Shown here: piece after piece, positions 17,537 to 25,724 of the stretch
How the letters are laid out: each line of letters starts with the position of its first letter
Numbering within the stretch: the stretch's first letter is position 1
Source: an uncultured Alphaproteobacteria bacterium
Lineage (GTDB): Bacteria; Pseudomonadota; Alphaproteobacteria; Rs-D84
Assembly (NCBI GenBank): GCA_944392775.1
Contig: CALXXV010000006.1
Location: 153,270 to 217,269 of the forward strand
Reading direction: 5' to 3'
Length of the DNA stretch: 64,000 bases
Program-made: the position numbers and the translations under genes
The notes under the pieces: generated by a model
Databases searched by the model: none
Told to the model about the DNA's origin: nothing
Seen by the model: the letters and a program-made list of their open reading frames with translations, nothing else

Positions 17537-20014
17537 ATGGCACTTAAATCTAGATATAAAAGAAGAATTTTTTTAATAATTACATTTTTTTTCGGGCTAT
17601 CCATTTTAGCACTGATTTTTGTTCCACCTATGTTTACACTTAATGGTTTAAAACCCAAAATAGAACAAACAATATTAGATCAAACTGGTATAACAGCCAA
17701 AATAAAAGGAAATATAAATTTTAGTCTACTAGGACACGCAACGATTGTAGCACACGATATAGAAACGCCAATCGGGGAAATAGGCTCTCTTTTATTTACA
17801 ATACCTTTAACAAGTATATTTGATTTAAATAATGCCCCATTAACTGGGAACATTTCTGTATACAAAGCGAATGTAAAAATAACTAGCCTTATACCAGAAA
17901 AATTTGATCATCAAATAAAAATATATGATTCAGATGTATCTTTCAAAAATCGGAATTTTGAAATAATCCGTGCAACATTAAAAGACGGTATATTATCGGG
18001 CATTATTCGTACACAAAACCATAAATATGATATAGAATTTGAACATGATTTATTTTACGTTCGTAACCAAAACGACAAGATAGAAATAACAGGACAGATA
18101 TATGCGGATGGTTCTGTACGTGGTCAAATATCTATGAAAACAGAAGATATAAACAAATGGTTTGGTTTTGAATATCCTGAAATAAAAGAACAAATAACGC
18201 TTATAACGAATTTTGAATGGGACGGTAATAGAAGTTTTGCGTTTAAAGACATAAAAGCCAATAAGTTTAGTGGTAATATATATATTTTCTCTGACGGCAG
18301 TAAAAAAATTGAACTAAACGGCAAAGATATAACATATGATTTCTCGTTTTTATTTCAACCATCGAATATACTTTATAAAACTAATTTTAATTTAGAATTT
18401 TACGGAAATTTAAAATTTGGTCTTTATAACTTTAACCATTTAAAAATAAATGCCGTTGGAACAAAAGAAGCATTACAAATAAGTGATATAATCGCAGATG
18501 ATATCGCCATTACTGGCGGTTACATAGATGAATACGGCGCACATAATATATTGATAAACATGCCATACGAAGGATTGCCATCTAAATGCCTTTTTTCCGG
18601 TACACCAGATAATTGGAAATGTAGCGAATTTACATATGGTAATTATTCTGGTAGTTTTTCTATATCAGGTGATAAATTTGAAATTTTTATCCAATCAGAT
18701 ACACCTATGCCAGATAGAGAAACTTTAATAAGATGGGCAAAAAAGCTTGGTAATACCGGGCGCATAAATTTCCAATTTTCAGATATAGCTGGCAGCTTTG
18801 AAATAACGCCTCAACAAAACATGCTACCATCTTACACATTTGCACAGGATAAAACTTTACAATGGCTAAACCCAAATATAAAAAACATACCGGACTTCAT
18901 GCGCAACGTCCGTGGAGATTTTATGTGGCAAGGCGACAGTATGTTTTTCGTTCCTGAATCAGGTCGTTGGACTTTAGAATTAACCAAAACATTTTTTAAA
19001 ATTCATGGAAAAAATTTCAAAGAATGGTTCCCTAACATTGATCTGCAGGCTTTAAATAACTTAAATTATGTTGTATCCGGAACGTATAGCGGAAACAACG
19101 TATCCAATTTAAAATTAGAAATTGCGGGTCAGGAATTTAATGGCAGTGTAAGTGGGAACAACATTACACTACATACCAAAATTCTAAACATTGATTCTTT
19201 CTTAAATCAATCTTTCTTGGACTCTTATGAAGAATTAGAATTTTTAGTAAACTCCCCTATAACGATTCCCTTTGAAATACCTATAAATCTATCGTTATCG
19301 GCAGATAGTTTTATATACAATGGAAACGAATTTAAAAATTTTGTTTATTCATTAAAATCTGGTATACAAACTTTCTCAATAACAGATAATGCACGGGGTA
19401 ACTTATTAGCGACATTAAAAAAAGAAAAAAATATTTATAAAATATTTGCTCAATTAAATAAGTTTGTAATAAATGGTTCCCTTTTATCATCGTATATGCC
19501 TCTAAACGTAAAGGATACAATGATAACAGCAGAAATAAACATGCAAACGTTTGGTAATATAGCACACGATCTATCTTATAATATATCCGGCGATTTAGAC
19601 ATGTCTTTTGAAGGTGGGTACCTTATAGGAATTGGTATAGATAATTTTTATTCATATGCAGAAAACATGACAACTTTAAACGCAGAACTAGCTCTTGCAA
19701 ATGCTCTAGAATCAGGCAATTCTATTATAAAAAAGATGCGGATCATAGGAAACTATAAAAACGGTAAATTTCAAACAACCCAACCTATAACACTACAACT
19801 ACATCATACAGATGGGACCGGTAAATTAGAAATTGTAGATAATAACATGTGGGCAAAATTTAATTTGACATTACGCGGAACGTCTCCAGAGCCAACACAA
19901 ATTGAACTAAGTATTTATCCGGACAATAAAAGAAGTTATTCTTTATCGGAAATAATAACTACTTTGGATCCTAGTTTTATGAAAGCATTCATAAAAACAC
20001 ATGAAAAATTTTAA
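17537..20014 (+). CDS. AsmA-family inner-membrane protein
   Basis: An 825-residue protein with an N-terminal transmembrane anchor (about 10-32: IFLIITFFFGLSILALIFV) followed by an AsmA-type chorein-like N-domain (IEQTILDQTGITAKIKGNINFSLLG shows the recurring G-x-I-x-F-S-L pattern) and a long beta-rich periplasmic body. The C-terminal part (LDMSFEGGYLIGIGIDNFY to IIKKMRIIGNYKNGKF) matches the AsmA_2/AsmA C-domain with its ALESGNS segment. AsmA-like proteins bridge the envelope and are linked to phospholipid transport to the outer membrane. GGAAAGAG precedes the ATG. Convergent with, and overlapping by four bases, the next gene. Confidence 0.85.
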   Translation: MALKSRYKRRIFLIITFFFGLSILALIFVPPMFTLNGLKPKIEQTILDQTGITAKIKGNINFSLLGHATIVAHDIETPIGEIGSLLFTIPLTSIFDLNNAPLTGNISVYKANVKITSLIPEKFDHQIKIYDSDVSFKNRNFEIIRATLKDGILSGIIRTQNHKYDIEFEHDLFYVRNQNDKIEITGQIYADGSVRGQISMKTEDINKWFGFEYPEIKEQITLITNFEWDGNRSFAFKDIKANKFSGNIYIFSDGSKKIELNGKDITYDFSFLFQPSNILYKTNFNLEFYGNLKFGLYNFNHLKINAVGTKEALQISDIIADDIAITGGYIDEYGAHNILINMPYEGLPSKCLFSGTPDNWKCSEFTYGNYSGSFSISGDKFEIFIQSDTPMPDRETLIRWAKKLGNTGRINFQFSDIAGSFEITPQQNMLPSYTFAQDKTLQWLNPNIKNIPDFMRNVRGDFMWQGDSMFFVPESGRWTLELTKTFFKIHGKNFKEWFPNIDLQALNNLNYVVSGTYSGNNVSNLKLEIAGQEFNGSVSGNNITLHTKILNIDSFLNQSFLDSYEELEFLVNSPITIPFEIPINLSLSADSFIYNGNEFKNFVYSLKSGIQTFSITDNARGNLLATLKKEKNIYKIFAQLNKFVINGSLLSSYMPLNVKDTMITAEINMQTFGNIAHDLSYNISGDLDMSFEGGYLIGIGIDNFYSYAENMTTLNAELALANALESGNSIIKKMRIIGNYKNGKFQTTQPITLQLHHTDGTGKLEIVDNNMWAKFNLTLRGTSPEPTQIELSIYPDNKRSYSLSEIITTLDPSFMKAFIKTHEKF

Positions 20015-20382
20015 TGTTTTCTGTCAGTAATTGCTTGCATAACAACTTGCCTTGGTACGGCATTTCCATCCTTATCTGCATAATATTTAAATTTACCGAC
20101 AGAAACGCAATGAAAACCGCCTGCATAAAATTTTATTTTTCGCTGACCGCATAATAACATTCTATCCTGCCCGATCAAATCTGCAGAAGCCCCAGTCAAA
20201 GCACGTCTTGCAATTTCAAATATACTTTTTGTACGTAATAAATGCGGAGCATATAAAACACCGCCCCGTTTTACCAAACCCGACATATCATATTTGTCTT
20301 GATTTGATATTAAAATATCCTGCTGATATGGACTAAGTCCTAAATTTTTTGCTAAAATTTCTACATCCGCCTTTTTACGCAT
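20011..20382 (-). CDS. Conserved-looking hypothetical protein
   Basis: A 123-residue soluble basic protein with no signal peptide. Features such as ILAKNLGLSPYQQDILI at the start and KIKFYAGGFHCVSVGKFKYYADKDGNAV look like a folded small domain, but no family is recognised. GGAG lies just before the ATG. It is alone between the aspS terminator and the end of the AsmA-like gene, and its stop overlaps that gene's stop. Confidence 0.7.
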   Translation of the reverse strand: MRKKADVEILAKNLGLSPYQQDILISNQDKYDMSGLVKRGGVLYAPHLLRTKSIFEIARRALTGASADLIGQDRMLLCGQRKIKFYAGGFHCVSVGKFKYYADKDGNAVPRQVVMQAITDRKH

Positions 20383-20450
20383 ACCCTCTCCATTTTTTGC
20401 CTAAGATTATACATAAGGAAAATTTAATTTTAATAGGTTTGATTTCTCAA

Positions 20451-20476
20451 TAAAAATACCCGCTACAAAGCGGGTA
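20451..20476 (-). terminator. Intrinsic terminator after aspS
   Basis: Read leftward, TACCCGC/GCGGGTA pair around a TTTGTA loop and are followed by five T residues, 20 bases after the aspS stop. Confidence 0.88.
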
Positions 20477-20496
20477 CTTTTATTCTTCAAGAAATT

Positions 20497-22266
20497 TTAT
20501 CCTTTCTTACGAACTTGGATATGAACTTCACGAAGTTGTTTTTCTGTGACTTCACTAGGGCTTCCCATCATCAAGTCTTGACCGCGCTGATTTGTTGGGA
20601 AAGCAACAACTTCGCGCAAGTTTGGTTCATCCAACATAATTTGGACAAGTCTATCCAAACCGAATGCACAACCACCGTGCGGTGGCGCACCATATTGGAA
20701 TGCGGTATACATACCACCAAACTTTTTCTTAACTATTTCTTCGTCATAACCGGTTATTTCAAAGCAACGAAGCATAATTTCTGGATTAAAGTTGCGCAAT
20801 CCACCGCTACATATTTCTGCACCATTTAATACCATATCAAACTGAGCCGCTTTAATAGATAACGGGTCTTTTGTTTTCAGTTCTTCCAATGTCGCCATAG
20901 GATACGAGAACGGATTATGAGTAAATGCTAAACCTGTCGGAGATTCTTCATCTTCTTCAAAGAATGGGAAAGCTTCAATCCAGCAAAGACGAAATTCTTT
21001 TGGATCAATTAAGCCCAAATCTTCACCAAGTTTATTGCGTAATTTTCCAGCGGCTTTTGCTGCTGCATCTTCTTTATCACAAATAAAGAACAAAGAAGAA
21101 TTATCCCCTGAAATTTCACGCAATTTCGCGATGCGATCTGCATCTAATTTCTTCGCAACAGGTCCTTTTGCTTCTTCTGCGAAAACAATATAACCCAATC
21201 CGCCAAGTCCAAGTTCTTTAACTGCATAATCCCCCAGTTTATCAAACCAAGAACGTGGTTTATCTGCAGAATTTGGTGCAGGTATAGCACGAACAACTGC
21301 ACCCTGCTCTATAGCATTTGCAAATATACCAAAGTCTGACCCACGGAATATTTCTGTCACATCAGAAATTATGATAGGATTACGCAAATCTGGTTTATCA
21401 GAACCATACTTTAACATAGCCTCATCAAAAGGAATATGCGGTATATCTTCACATACTTTTGCATCAGGTACAAATTCTTTGATAAGTGCCGGCATTAAAG
21501 TATTACCAACTGCCTGAATATCTGGCAAATCAACGAAAGACATTTCCAAGTCTAACTGATAGAATTCTAACAATCTATCTGCACGCAAGTCTTCATCACG
21601 GAAGCAAGGTGCAATTTGGAAATATCTATCAAAACCAGAAATTTGTAACAATTGTTTAAACTGCTGCGGTGCCTGTGGCAAAGCATAGAACATACCATGA
21701 TGATAACGTGATGGTACGATAAAGTCGCGTGCACCTTCTGGGCTAGAAGCGGTTAAAACAGGAGTCTGGAATTCCGAGAACCCCATTTCCCACATTTTAT
21801 CGCGAATAAACTTAATCATTTTATTACGCATTAAAATATTTCTATGCAAAGATTCACGACGCAAATCCAGATAGCGATATTTCAAGCGCAAATCTTCTGC
21901 GACCGTATCATCATCGCCAAAGACTTGGAAAGGCAGCACATCTGCATTTGTAAGGACTTCCCAAGATTCCGCTTTAACTTCAATAGCACCTGTTGGGATT
22001 TTATCGTTTACCGCCTCTGCGTCACGAGCAACAACCGTACCAGAAATTTTAATAACAGATTCTGGGTGAACTTTTTCCAGCGCATCATTACCACCATCAA
22101 ACACACACTGTGTAATACCATAATTATCGCGCAAGTCGATAAACAACAGTGCACCATGGTCACGTTTACGATGAACCCAACCAGACAGAACAACAGATTG
22201 CCCTACGTTTTCTTTATTAAGTTCACCACAAGTATGCGTTCTATACTTAGATTTCAAAGATAACAT
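20497..22266 (-). CDS. aspS: Aspartyl-tRNA synthetase (bacterial type)
   Basis: A class IIb synthetase of 589 residues: OB-fold anticodon domain (SGWVHRKRDHGALLFIDLRD), catalytic core with motif 2 region APCFRDEDLRADR, a bacterial GAD insertion (RNKLGEDLGL) and motif 3 AFGLDRLVQIM. It charges tRNA-Asp, or Asp plus Asn if the enzyme is non-discriminating, which cannot be settled here. An in-frame ATG at 22299 exists, but AAGGGA lies about eight bases before the ATG at 22266. The 180-base leader between it and tRNA-Thr carries a T-box, so expression probably responds to uncharged tRNA-Asp. Confidence 0.97.
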   Translation of the reverse strand: MLSLKSKYRTHTCGELNKENVGQSVVLSGWVHRKRDHGALLFIDLRDNYGITQCVFDGGNDALEKVHPESVIKISGTVVARDAEAVNDKIPTGAIEVKAESWEVLTNADVLPFQVFGDDDTVAEDLRLKYRYLDLRRESLHRNILMRNKMIKFIRDKMWEMGFSEFQTPVLTASSPEGARDFIVPSRYHHGMFYALPQAPQQFKQLLQISGFDRYFQIAPCFRDEDLRADRLLEFYQLDLEMSFVDLPDIQAVGNTLMPALIKEFVPDAKVCEDIPHIPFDEAMLKYGSDKPDLRNPIIISDVTEIFRGSDFGIFANAIEQGAVVRAIPAPNSADKPRSWFDKLGDYAVKELGLGGLGYIVFAEEAKGPVAKKLDADRIAKLREISGDNSSLFFICDKEDAAAKAAGKLRNKLGEDLGLIDPKEFRLCWIEAFPFFEEDEESPTGLAFTHNPFSYPMATLEELKTKDPLSIKAAQFDMVLNGAEICSGGLRNFNPEIMLRCFEITGYDEEIVKKKFGGMYTAFQYGAPPHGGCAFGLDRLVQIMLDEPNLREVVAFPTNQRGQDLMMGSPSEVTEKQLREVHIQVRKKG

Positions 22267-22446
22267 ATTTGGTCCCTTTTTTTGTTTATTCGAGAGCAAA
22301 AATCTAGGAATTTCGGCACCCGAAAAGATTCATTACAGGGGCGCAATTTAAGTTGCGCGGTGCCACCCTGATTTATAACTTAACTTGGGTTTAGTTCACT
22401 CCATGGTTGTCAGTCATATCACTGCGAACGCGCCCGTAAAAACATC
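22267..22446 (-). promoter_or_regulatory. T-box riboswitch leader of aspS
   Basis: On the minus strand AGGGTGGCACCGCG (22369-22356) exactly matches the T-box consensus AGGGUGGNACCGCG. It folds as the canonical antiterminator at 22337-22369: AGGG/CCCT, the seven-base bulge TGGCACC, then GCGCAA/TTGCGC. The variable bulge base is C, which pairs with discriminator G73 of tRNA-Asp. Only 77 bases lie between this motif and the tRNA-Thr gene, so Stem I must be short; GGG/CCC and GTTC/GAAC enclose two GAC (Asp) triplets at 22415-22413 and 22411-22409. A possible terminator (TTTCGG-GTG-CCGAAA then ATTTTTG) follows near 22290-22330 but is weak, so the output mode is uncertain. Confidence 0.83.
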
Positions 22447-22520
22447 TGGTGCCCTAAGCAAGAATCGGACTTGCGACTCGTCCTTACCAAGGACGTGTTT
22501 TACCACTAGACTATTAGGGC
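22447..22520 (-). tRNA. tRNA-Thr (anticodon GGU)
   Basis: A 74-base tRNA with encoded CCA, acceptor GCCCTAA/TTAGGGC, anticodon stem-loop CGTCC-TTGGTAA-GGACG and T arm with GTCCGATTC. Discriminator A. The aspS T-box leader begins directly at its 3' end with no visible promoter between them, so it is probably cut out of the same primary transcript. Confidence 0.96.
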
Positions 22521-22533
22521 ATCGGTAAGGTCA

Positions 22534-22561
22534 ATTATACGGGCTGCGCGCGAAAAAGCAA
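22534..22561 (-). promoter_or_regulatory. Promoter for tRNA-Thr(GGU) and probably aspS
   Basis: Read leftward: TTGCTT (22556-22561) and TATAAT (22534-22539) with a 16-base GC-rich spacer, 14 bases before the tRNA. Confidence 0.75.
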
Positions 22562-22563
22562 GA

Positions 22564-22592
22564 ATAAAAATCCCGCATGCAGCGAGATTTTC
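22564..22592 (-). terminator. Probable terminator after the 22617-23183 gene
   Basis: Read leftward, AAAATC(T)CGC pairs with GCG(G)GATTTT around TGCAT, then T residues. One mismatch lies in the stem. It overlaps the -35 region of the tRNA-Thr promoter. Confidence 0.6.
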
Positions 22593-22616
22593 GGACTAAC
22601 CACCCATAGAACGCAT

Positions 22617-23183
22617 TTATTCTATACAACAATTTACAGCATTTTTTACCCAATTTTTTAATTTAGATAGTCCACCGCTTTTTTCACTTATAACTTCAGT
22701 TTCTTCTATTTCTTCATCTTCTTTTGGGCTTTTTTTTTGATTATTGTTCGTTTTTACCCACTTTACATCGGACTTACCCATAATACCCATATTCAATCCC
22801 CAGAATATGCAATATAAACCATAAGATCGGTCAAACAAATCATACGCATCTTTTTTATTCCCTGCCGCCAACGCTTTGGTACCTACTTCAAATAGACGCA
22901 TTGAAGATGCTAATAAATGCTTAGAAATACACCAAACCTCCCCTTCATAAGAAGGTATTATTTTCTGCATCATAAGTTTGCGTTGTTCACGCACTTCGTT
23001 TATCAAATCATAAAATTCTGTCTTACCAGTTTTAGCACCAGAAAACATTAAGTGTTCTTCAATAGAAATTAAATTCATAATCCCAATAGTTAAATCTTGG
23101 TCAGAAGACAAATCTTTTGGGTTTACTTTTTTAGCACTATCTAACTTTTCTACAAATTCTTTAACATTTTTTATTTTTTCCAT
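22617..23183 (-). CDS. Hypothetical cytoplasmic protein next to the CPVC membrane protein
   Basis: A 188-residue protein, mostly helical, with an acidic linker (KKSPKEDEEIEETEVISEK) and a C-terminal basic helix ending in NCCIE. The middle part (LLASSMRLFEVGTKALAAGNKKDAYDLFDRSYGLYCIFW) looks like a small helical bundle. No family recognised. The start at 23183 has AAGGAG about eight bases upstream; the in-frame ATG at 23225 lies within the upstream gene and is rejected. It follows the membrane-protein gene by 14 bases, so the two are probably co-expressed and controlled by the divergent ArsR-type regulator. Confidence 0.78.
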   Translation of the reverse strand: MEKIKNVKEFVEKLDSAKKVNPKDLSSDQDLTIGIMNLISIEEHLMFSGAKTGKTEFYDLINEVREQRKLMMQKIIPSYEGEVWCISKHLLASSMRLFEVGTKALAAGNKKDAYDLFDRSYGLYCIFWGLNMGIMGKSDVKWVKTNNNQKKSPKEDEEIEETEVISEKSGGLSKLKNWVKNAVNCCIE

Positions 23184-23197
23184 TTTTTCTCCTTTAT

Positions 23198-23710
23198 TTA
23201 AAACCCACAAACGCACAACCACCAACTAACCAAAGCTAAAACAACAACAGGCATAACAACTTTTTCAAATGGGAAATGTGCACGTCCACCATTTTTGACT
23301 TTCATCCAGTCGTAAAGTTTTTCTGTTAAAATAAATAAAATCATTCCAAGGATCGCCCCAAATAAAACCGGGTCGATATACAACATACCACAGATCAAAA
23401 CTGGCGAATAAGGCACCTGCCCCATATAAATAAACCCGATCATTGCAACAGAAATACTGATAAGTAACGCATTACGTCCCCAGAAATTCCAACCTTTTTT
23501 ATCAAAGAACTTTATTGCCCAATACCCAAGCAATGTAAGCAAAGCACCCGCCCAAAGTCCGACAACAGAATCAGGCACCCCAAGTTGTCTTGCAATTTCC
23601 AAAGATGCGCCAATTGCGATAGTACACACAGGACATGCAGGATTGGCCAACACACCTGTCGGCAAAGAAAACAATGATAAAAGACCAATGGATTTAAAAA
23701 ACTTTTTCAA
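23198..23710 (-). CDS. Polytopic membrane protein with an N-terminal CPVC motif
   Basis: A 170-residue protein with a signal-like first helix (to about residue 22), then NPACPVCTIAIGASLEIARQLG, placing a CPVC (CxxC) motif just after the membrane exit, and four further transmembrane helices. The last helix ends WWLCVCGF with another cysteine pair. The conserved CPVCT-IGA-LE-R-LG pattern occurs in small membrane proteins of uncertain function in several uncultured bacteria, as I recall. A redox or metal role is suggested by the cysteines and by the divergent ArsR-type regulator, but this is inference. Confidence 0.8.
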   Translation of the reverse strand: MKKFFKSIGLLSLFSLPTGVLANPACPVCTIAIGASLEIARQLGVPDSVVGLWAGALLTLLGYWAIKFFDKKGWNFWGRNALLISISVAMIGFIYMGQVPYSPVLICGMLYIDPVLFGAILGMILFILTEKLYDWMKVKNGGRAHFPFEKVVMPVVVLALVSWWLCVCGF

Positions 23711-23738
23711 AAAAATCTCCTTTCTTTATAGTTTTATA

Positions 23739-23756
23739 TTTTATATACATATAAAA
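23739..23756. promoter_or_regulatory. Candidate operator for the tandem ArsR regulator
   Basis: TTTTATATACATATAAAA is an 18-base near-perfect palindrome in the gap between the divergent membrane-protein and regulator genes. ArsR-family proteins bind AT-rich inverted repeats of this size. The region is AT-rich throughout, so chance is possible. Confidence 0.4.
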
Positions 23757-23855
23757 AATCATATATATTATTTGCAATATGTATTAAAAAGTCAAATTAT
23801 TTATTTGCGAAAAAGTAAAAATCTTGATAATCTGTATATTACATAGGTAGCATAT

Positions 23856-24524
23856 ATGTCAGGCACAACATTACCAGAAGTAAAAATAAATCGTCAATTG
23901 CCAACACCTGTTATGGAACGTGCGGTACGTGGTTTAACATATATCGCCCACCCTTTAAGGCTTAGGATACTAGAATTTCTTGATGTAAACGGAATGTCGT
24001 CCGTATCTGCAATTGCACGTGCAGTTAACGCGGAACAAATGATAGTTTCACAATCATTACGAAAAATGCGCGAAACAAATTTAGTAAAGACGCATAGACG
24101 TGGAATATTTGTGTATTATGAAATATGTGAAGAATACCCTGCCAGTATTTTTGTTTGCCTGCGAAAATTATTCGGCCATATGACAGACCAATTAAAATTC
24201 TTACGTGACGGCTACAAAGAAATTTTACCTGCCGATTATACAACGATGGCAGCAAATAGAATCAAACTTTTTGCAAACTTTGATAAAATCAGAATTCTTG
24301 AATTTCTTGTATATAACGGCGAATCATGCGTAACAGAAATAGTTTCAGGAACCGGTATTCCACAGATAAAAGTATCACAATATTTAAAGAAATTATCAGA
24401 TGACGATTTTGTAAAATCGCGTCGCGACGGAAGATTTATTTATTATGAAATAACTGCCGGTGTTCATAAAACAACAATCGGTTGCATACACAAAAGATAC
24501 GAAAAAAACAAAGAAAATTTCTAA
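23856..24524 (+). CDS. Transcriptional regulator with two tandem ArsR-type winged helix domains
   Basis: A 222-residue protein made of two similar winged helix domains at about 27-90 and 136-199. Each has RILEFL, a helix-turn-helix ending VSQxLxKM/KL, and a wing RRGIFVYYEI / RRDGRFIYYEI. ArsR/SmtB regulators are normally single-domain dimers, so this looks like a dimer fused into one chain. Cysteines at 91, 101, 158 and 210 could bind metal or sense redox state, but do not form the classic ELCVCDL site. It is divergent from the CPVC membrane protein gene, the likely target. The initiating ATG is at 23856. Confidence 0.88.
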   Translation: MSGTTLPEVKINRQLPTPVMERAVRGLTYIAHPLRLRILEFLDVNGMSSVSAIARAVNAEQMIVSQSLRKMRETNLVKTHRRGIFVYYEICEEYPASIFVCLRKLFGHMTDQLKFLRDGYKEILPADYTTMAANRIKLFANFDKIRILEFLVYNGESCVTEIVSGTGIPQIKVSQYLKKLSDDDFVKSRRDGRFIYYEITAGVHKTTIGCIHKRYEKNKENF

Positions 24525-24525
24525 A

Positions 24526-24549
24526 AAATAAAAACCGGCAAAACCGGTT
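24526..24549 (-). terminator. Terminator of tRNA-Met, possibly bidirectional
   Basis: AACCGG/CCGGTT with a five-base loop at 24533-24549. Read leftward it is followed by TTTTTATTTTTT; rightward by AATTAATTTT, so it may also end the ArsR gene. Confidence 0.7.
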
Positions 24550-24558
24550 AATTAATTT

Positions 24559-24635
24559 TGGTAGCGGGAGAGGGACTTGAACCCCCGACACGTGGATTAT
24601 GATTCCACTGCTCTAACCAGCTGAGCTATCCCGCC
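24559..24635 (-). tRNA. tRNA-Met (anticodon CAU), elongator type
   Basis: A 77-base tRNA with encoded CCA. Anticodon stem-loop GTGGA-ATCATAA-TCCAC, D arm with AGCTCAGCTGGTTAGAGC, T arm GGGGG-TTCAAGT-CCCTC. The acceptor GGCGGGA/TCCCGCT has a G1-U72 wobble. It resembles alphaproteobacterial elongator tRNA-Met; a lysidine-modified tRNA-Ile2 also reads CAU and is not excluded by the anticodon alone. Confidence 0.92.
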
Positions 24636-24645
24636 AATGGCAGGC

Positions 24646-24673
24646 ATTATAGCAAATAAAAAACTGAAATCAA
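24646..24673 (-). promoter_or_regulatory. Promoter of tRNA-Met
   Basis: Read leftward: TTGATT (24668-24673), 16-base spacer, TATAAT (24646-24651), ten bases before the tRNA. Confidence 0.72.
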
Positions 24674-24750
24674 GAAACAAATTTTCTAATTATTGTCTAG
24701 GAAAACAATCACAAAATATGATAAGATATAATCTAACACAGGACACATAA

Positions 24751-25662
24751 ATGATTTACAATTGGAAAATAAGAGATTTTTTAGCAAGGATCGTATCTTT
24801 TACAGGATCCAGCAGAACAGCACGTCGCATAATTCGCGACAAAATACGCTTCAAAGATATAATCTCTCATGACCTTCCCGATCAACTTCCTTTAGAAAAA
24901 CAAAAAAACAACGTAAATATTGCATTTTGTTTTGATAACAAAGGGTATAAGTTAGCTGCGGTCTCTATAAAATCTTTATTAAACTCATCGAAAAATAGAT
25001 GCGACTACAATATATATTGTGTAGTAGATAAAAAGCTGCCCATAAAACATAAAAAAACTATTTCTAATTTAACAAAAAACACCGATTCAAAAATAATCTT
25101 TATTACGGCAAACAATGATTTTGATCGATCTTTACGCCAAGGATGGCCTGTCTCTATTTTTTGGCGTTTAATGTTACCAAAACTATTACCGACGGTAAAA
25201 AAAATAATATATTCTGATATTGATATTATTTTTAGGAAAGACTTATTTGAAGTATTCAATACAGATCTAAAAGACAACCTTATTGCCGGTGTAAAAGATT
25301 ATAAAAACGGCTATATAAACTCTGGTTTTTTACTGATGAATTTAACACAAATACGTAAAGATAAAATTTATCAAAAATGGGTTAACGTTTCTCAAAAAAA
25401 GGATTATAAAAATCCTGACCAAGATTTATTAAACTACACATGTCACGGTCGTATACTTTATTTACCGTTAAAATATAACTTTCAGCCAATGCTAGGAACA
25501 TGGATATTCAAAACACATGCAAAACACGAAATATATGATTTAAAATACAATTTGGTTGTATTACACTACTCTAATTGGATGAAACCTTGGCACGAAGAAA
25601 AAAACAGACCTATTTTTTCTGATCTATGGTGGGAAATAGCGAAACAAACAAAACTATTTTAA
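24751..25662 (+). CDS. Glycosyltransferase family 8 protein
   Basis: A 303-residue soluble transferase of the GT8 (retaining, GT-A) class. After a 50-residue lead come VNIAFCFDNKGYKLAAVSIKSLL (nucleotide-sugar fold start), the metal-binding DxD as YSDIDIIF, NSGFLLMNL, DQDLLNY and the terminal HYSNWMKPW. GT8 enzymes of this form add glucose or galactose during lipopolysaccharide core or capsule synthesis; the exact sugar is not readable. TATAAT at 24727-24732 and AGGA before the ATG give it its own promoter. The PagL-like gene follows. Confidence 0.9.
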   Translation: MIYNWKIRDFLARIVSFTGSSRTARRIIRDKIRFKDIISHDLPDQLPLEKQKNNVNIAFCFDNKGYKLAAVSIKSLLNSSKNRCDYNIYCVVDKKLPIKHKKTISNLTKNTDSKIIFITANNDFDRSLRQGWPVSIFWRLMLPKLLPTVKKIIYSDIDIIFRKDLFEVFNTDLKDNLIAGVKDYKNGYINSGFLLMNLTQIRKDKIYQKWVNVSQKKDYKNPDQDLLNYTCHGRILYLPLKYNFQPMLGTWIFKTHAKHEIYDLKYNLVVLHYSNWMKPWHEEKNRPIFSDLWWEIAKQTKLF

Positions 25663-25724
25663 AACATTAAATTTTTTAATAAATTTGATTGAAATAAACA
25701 GATATATATTATAATATCTCTGTC

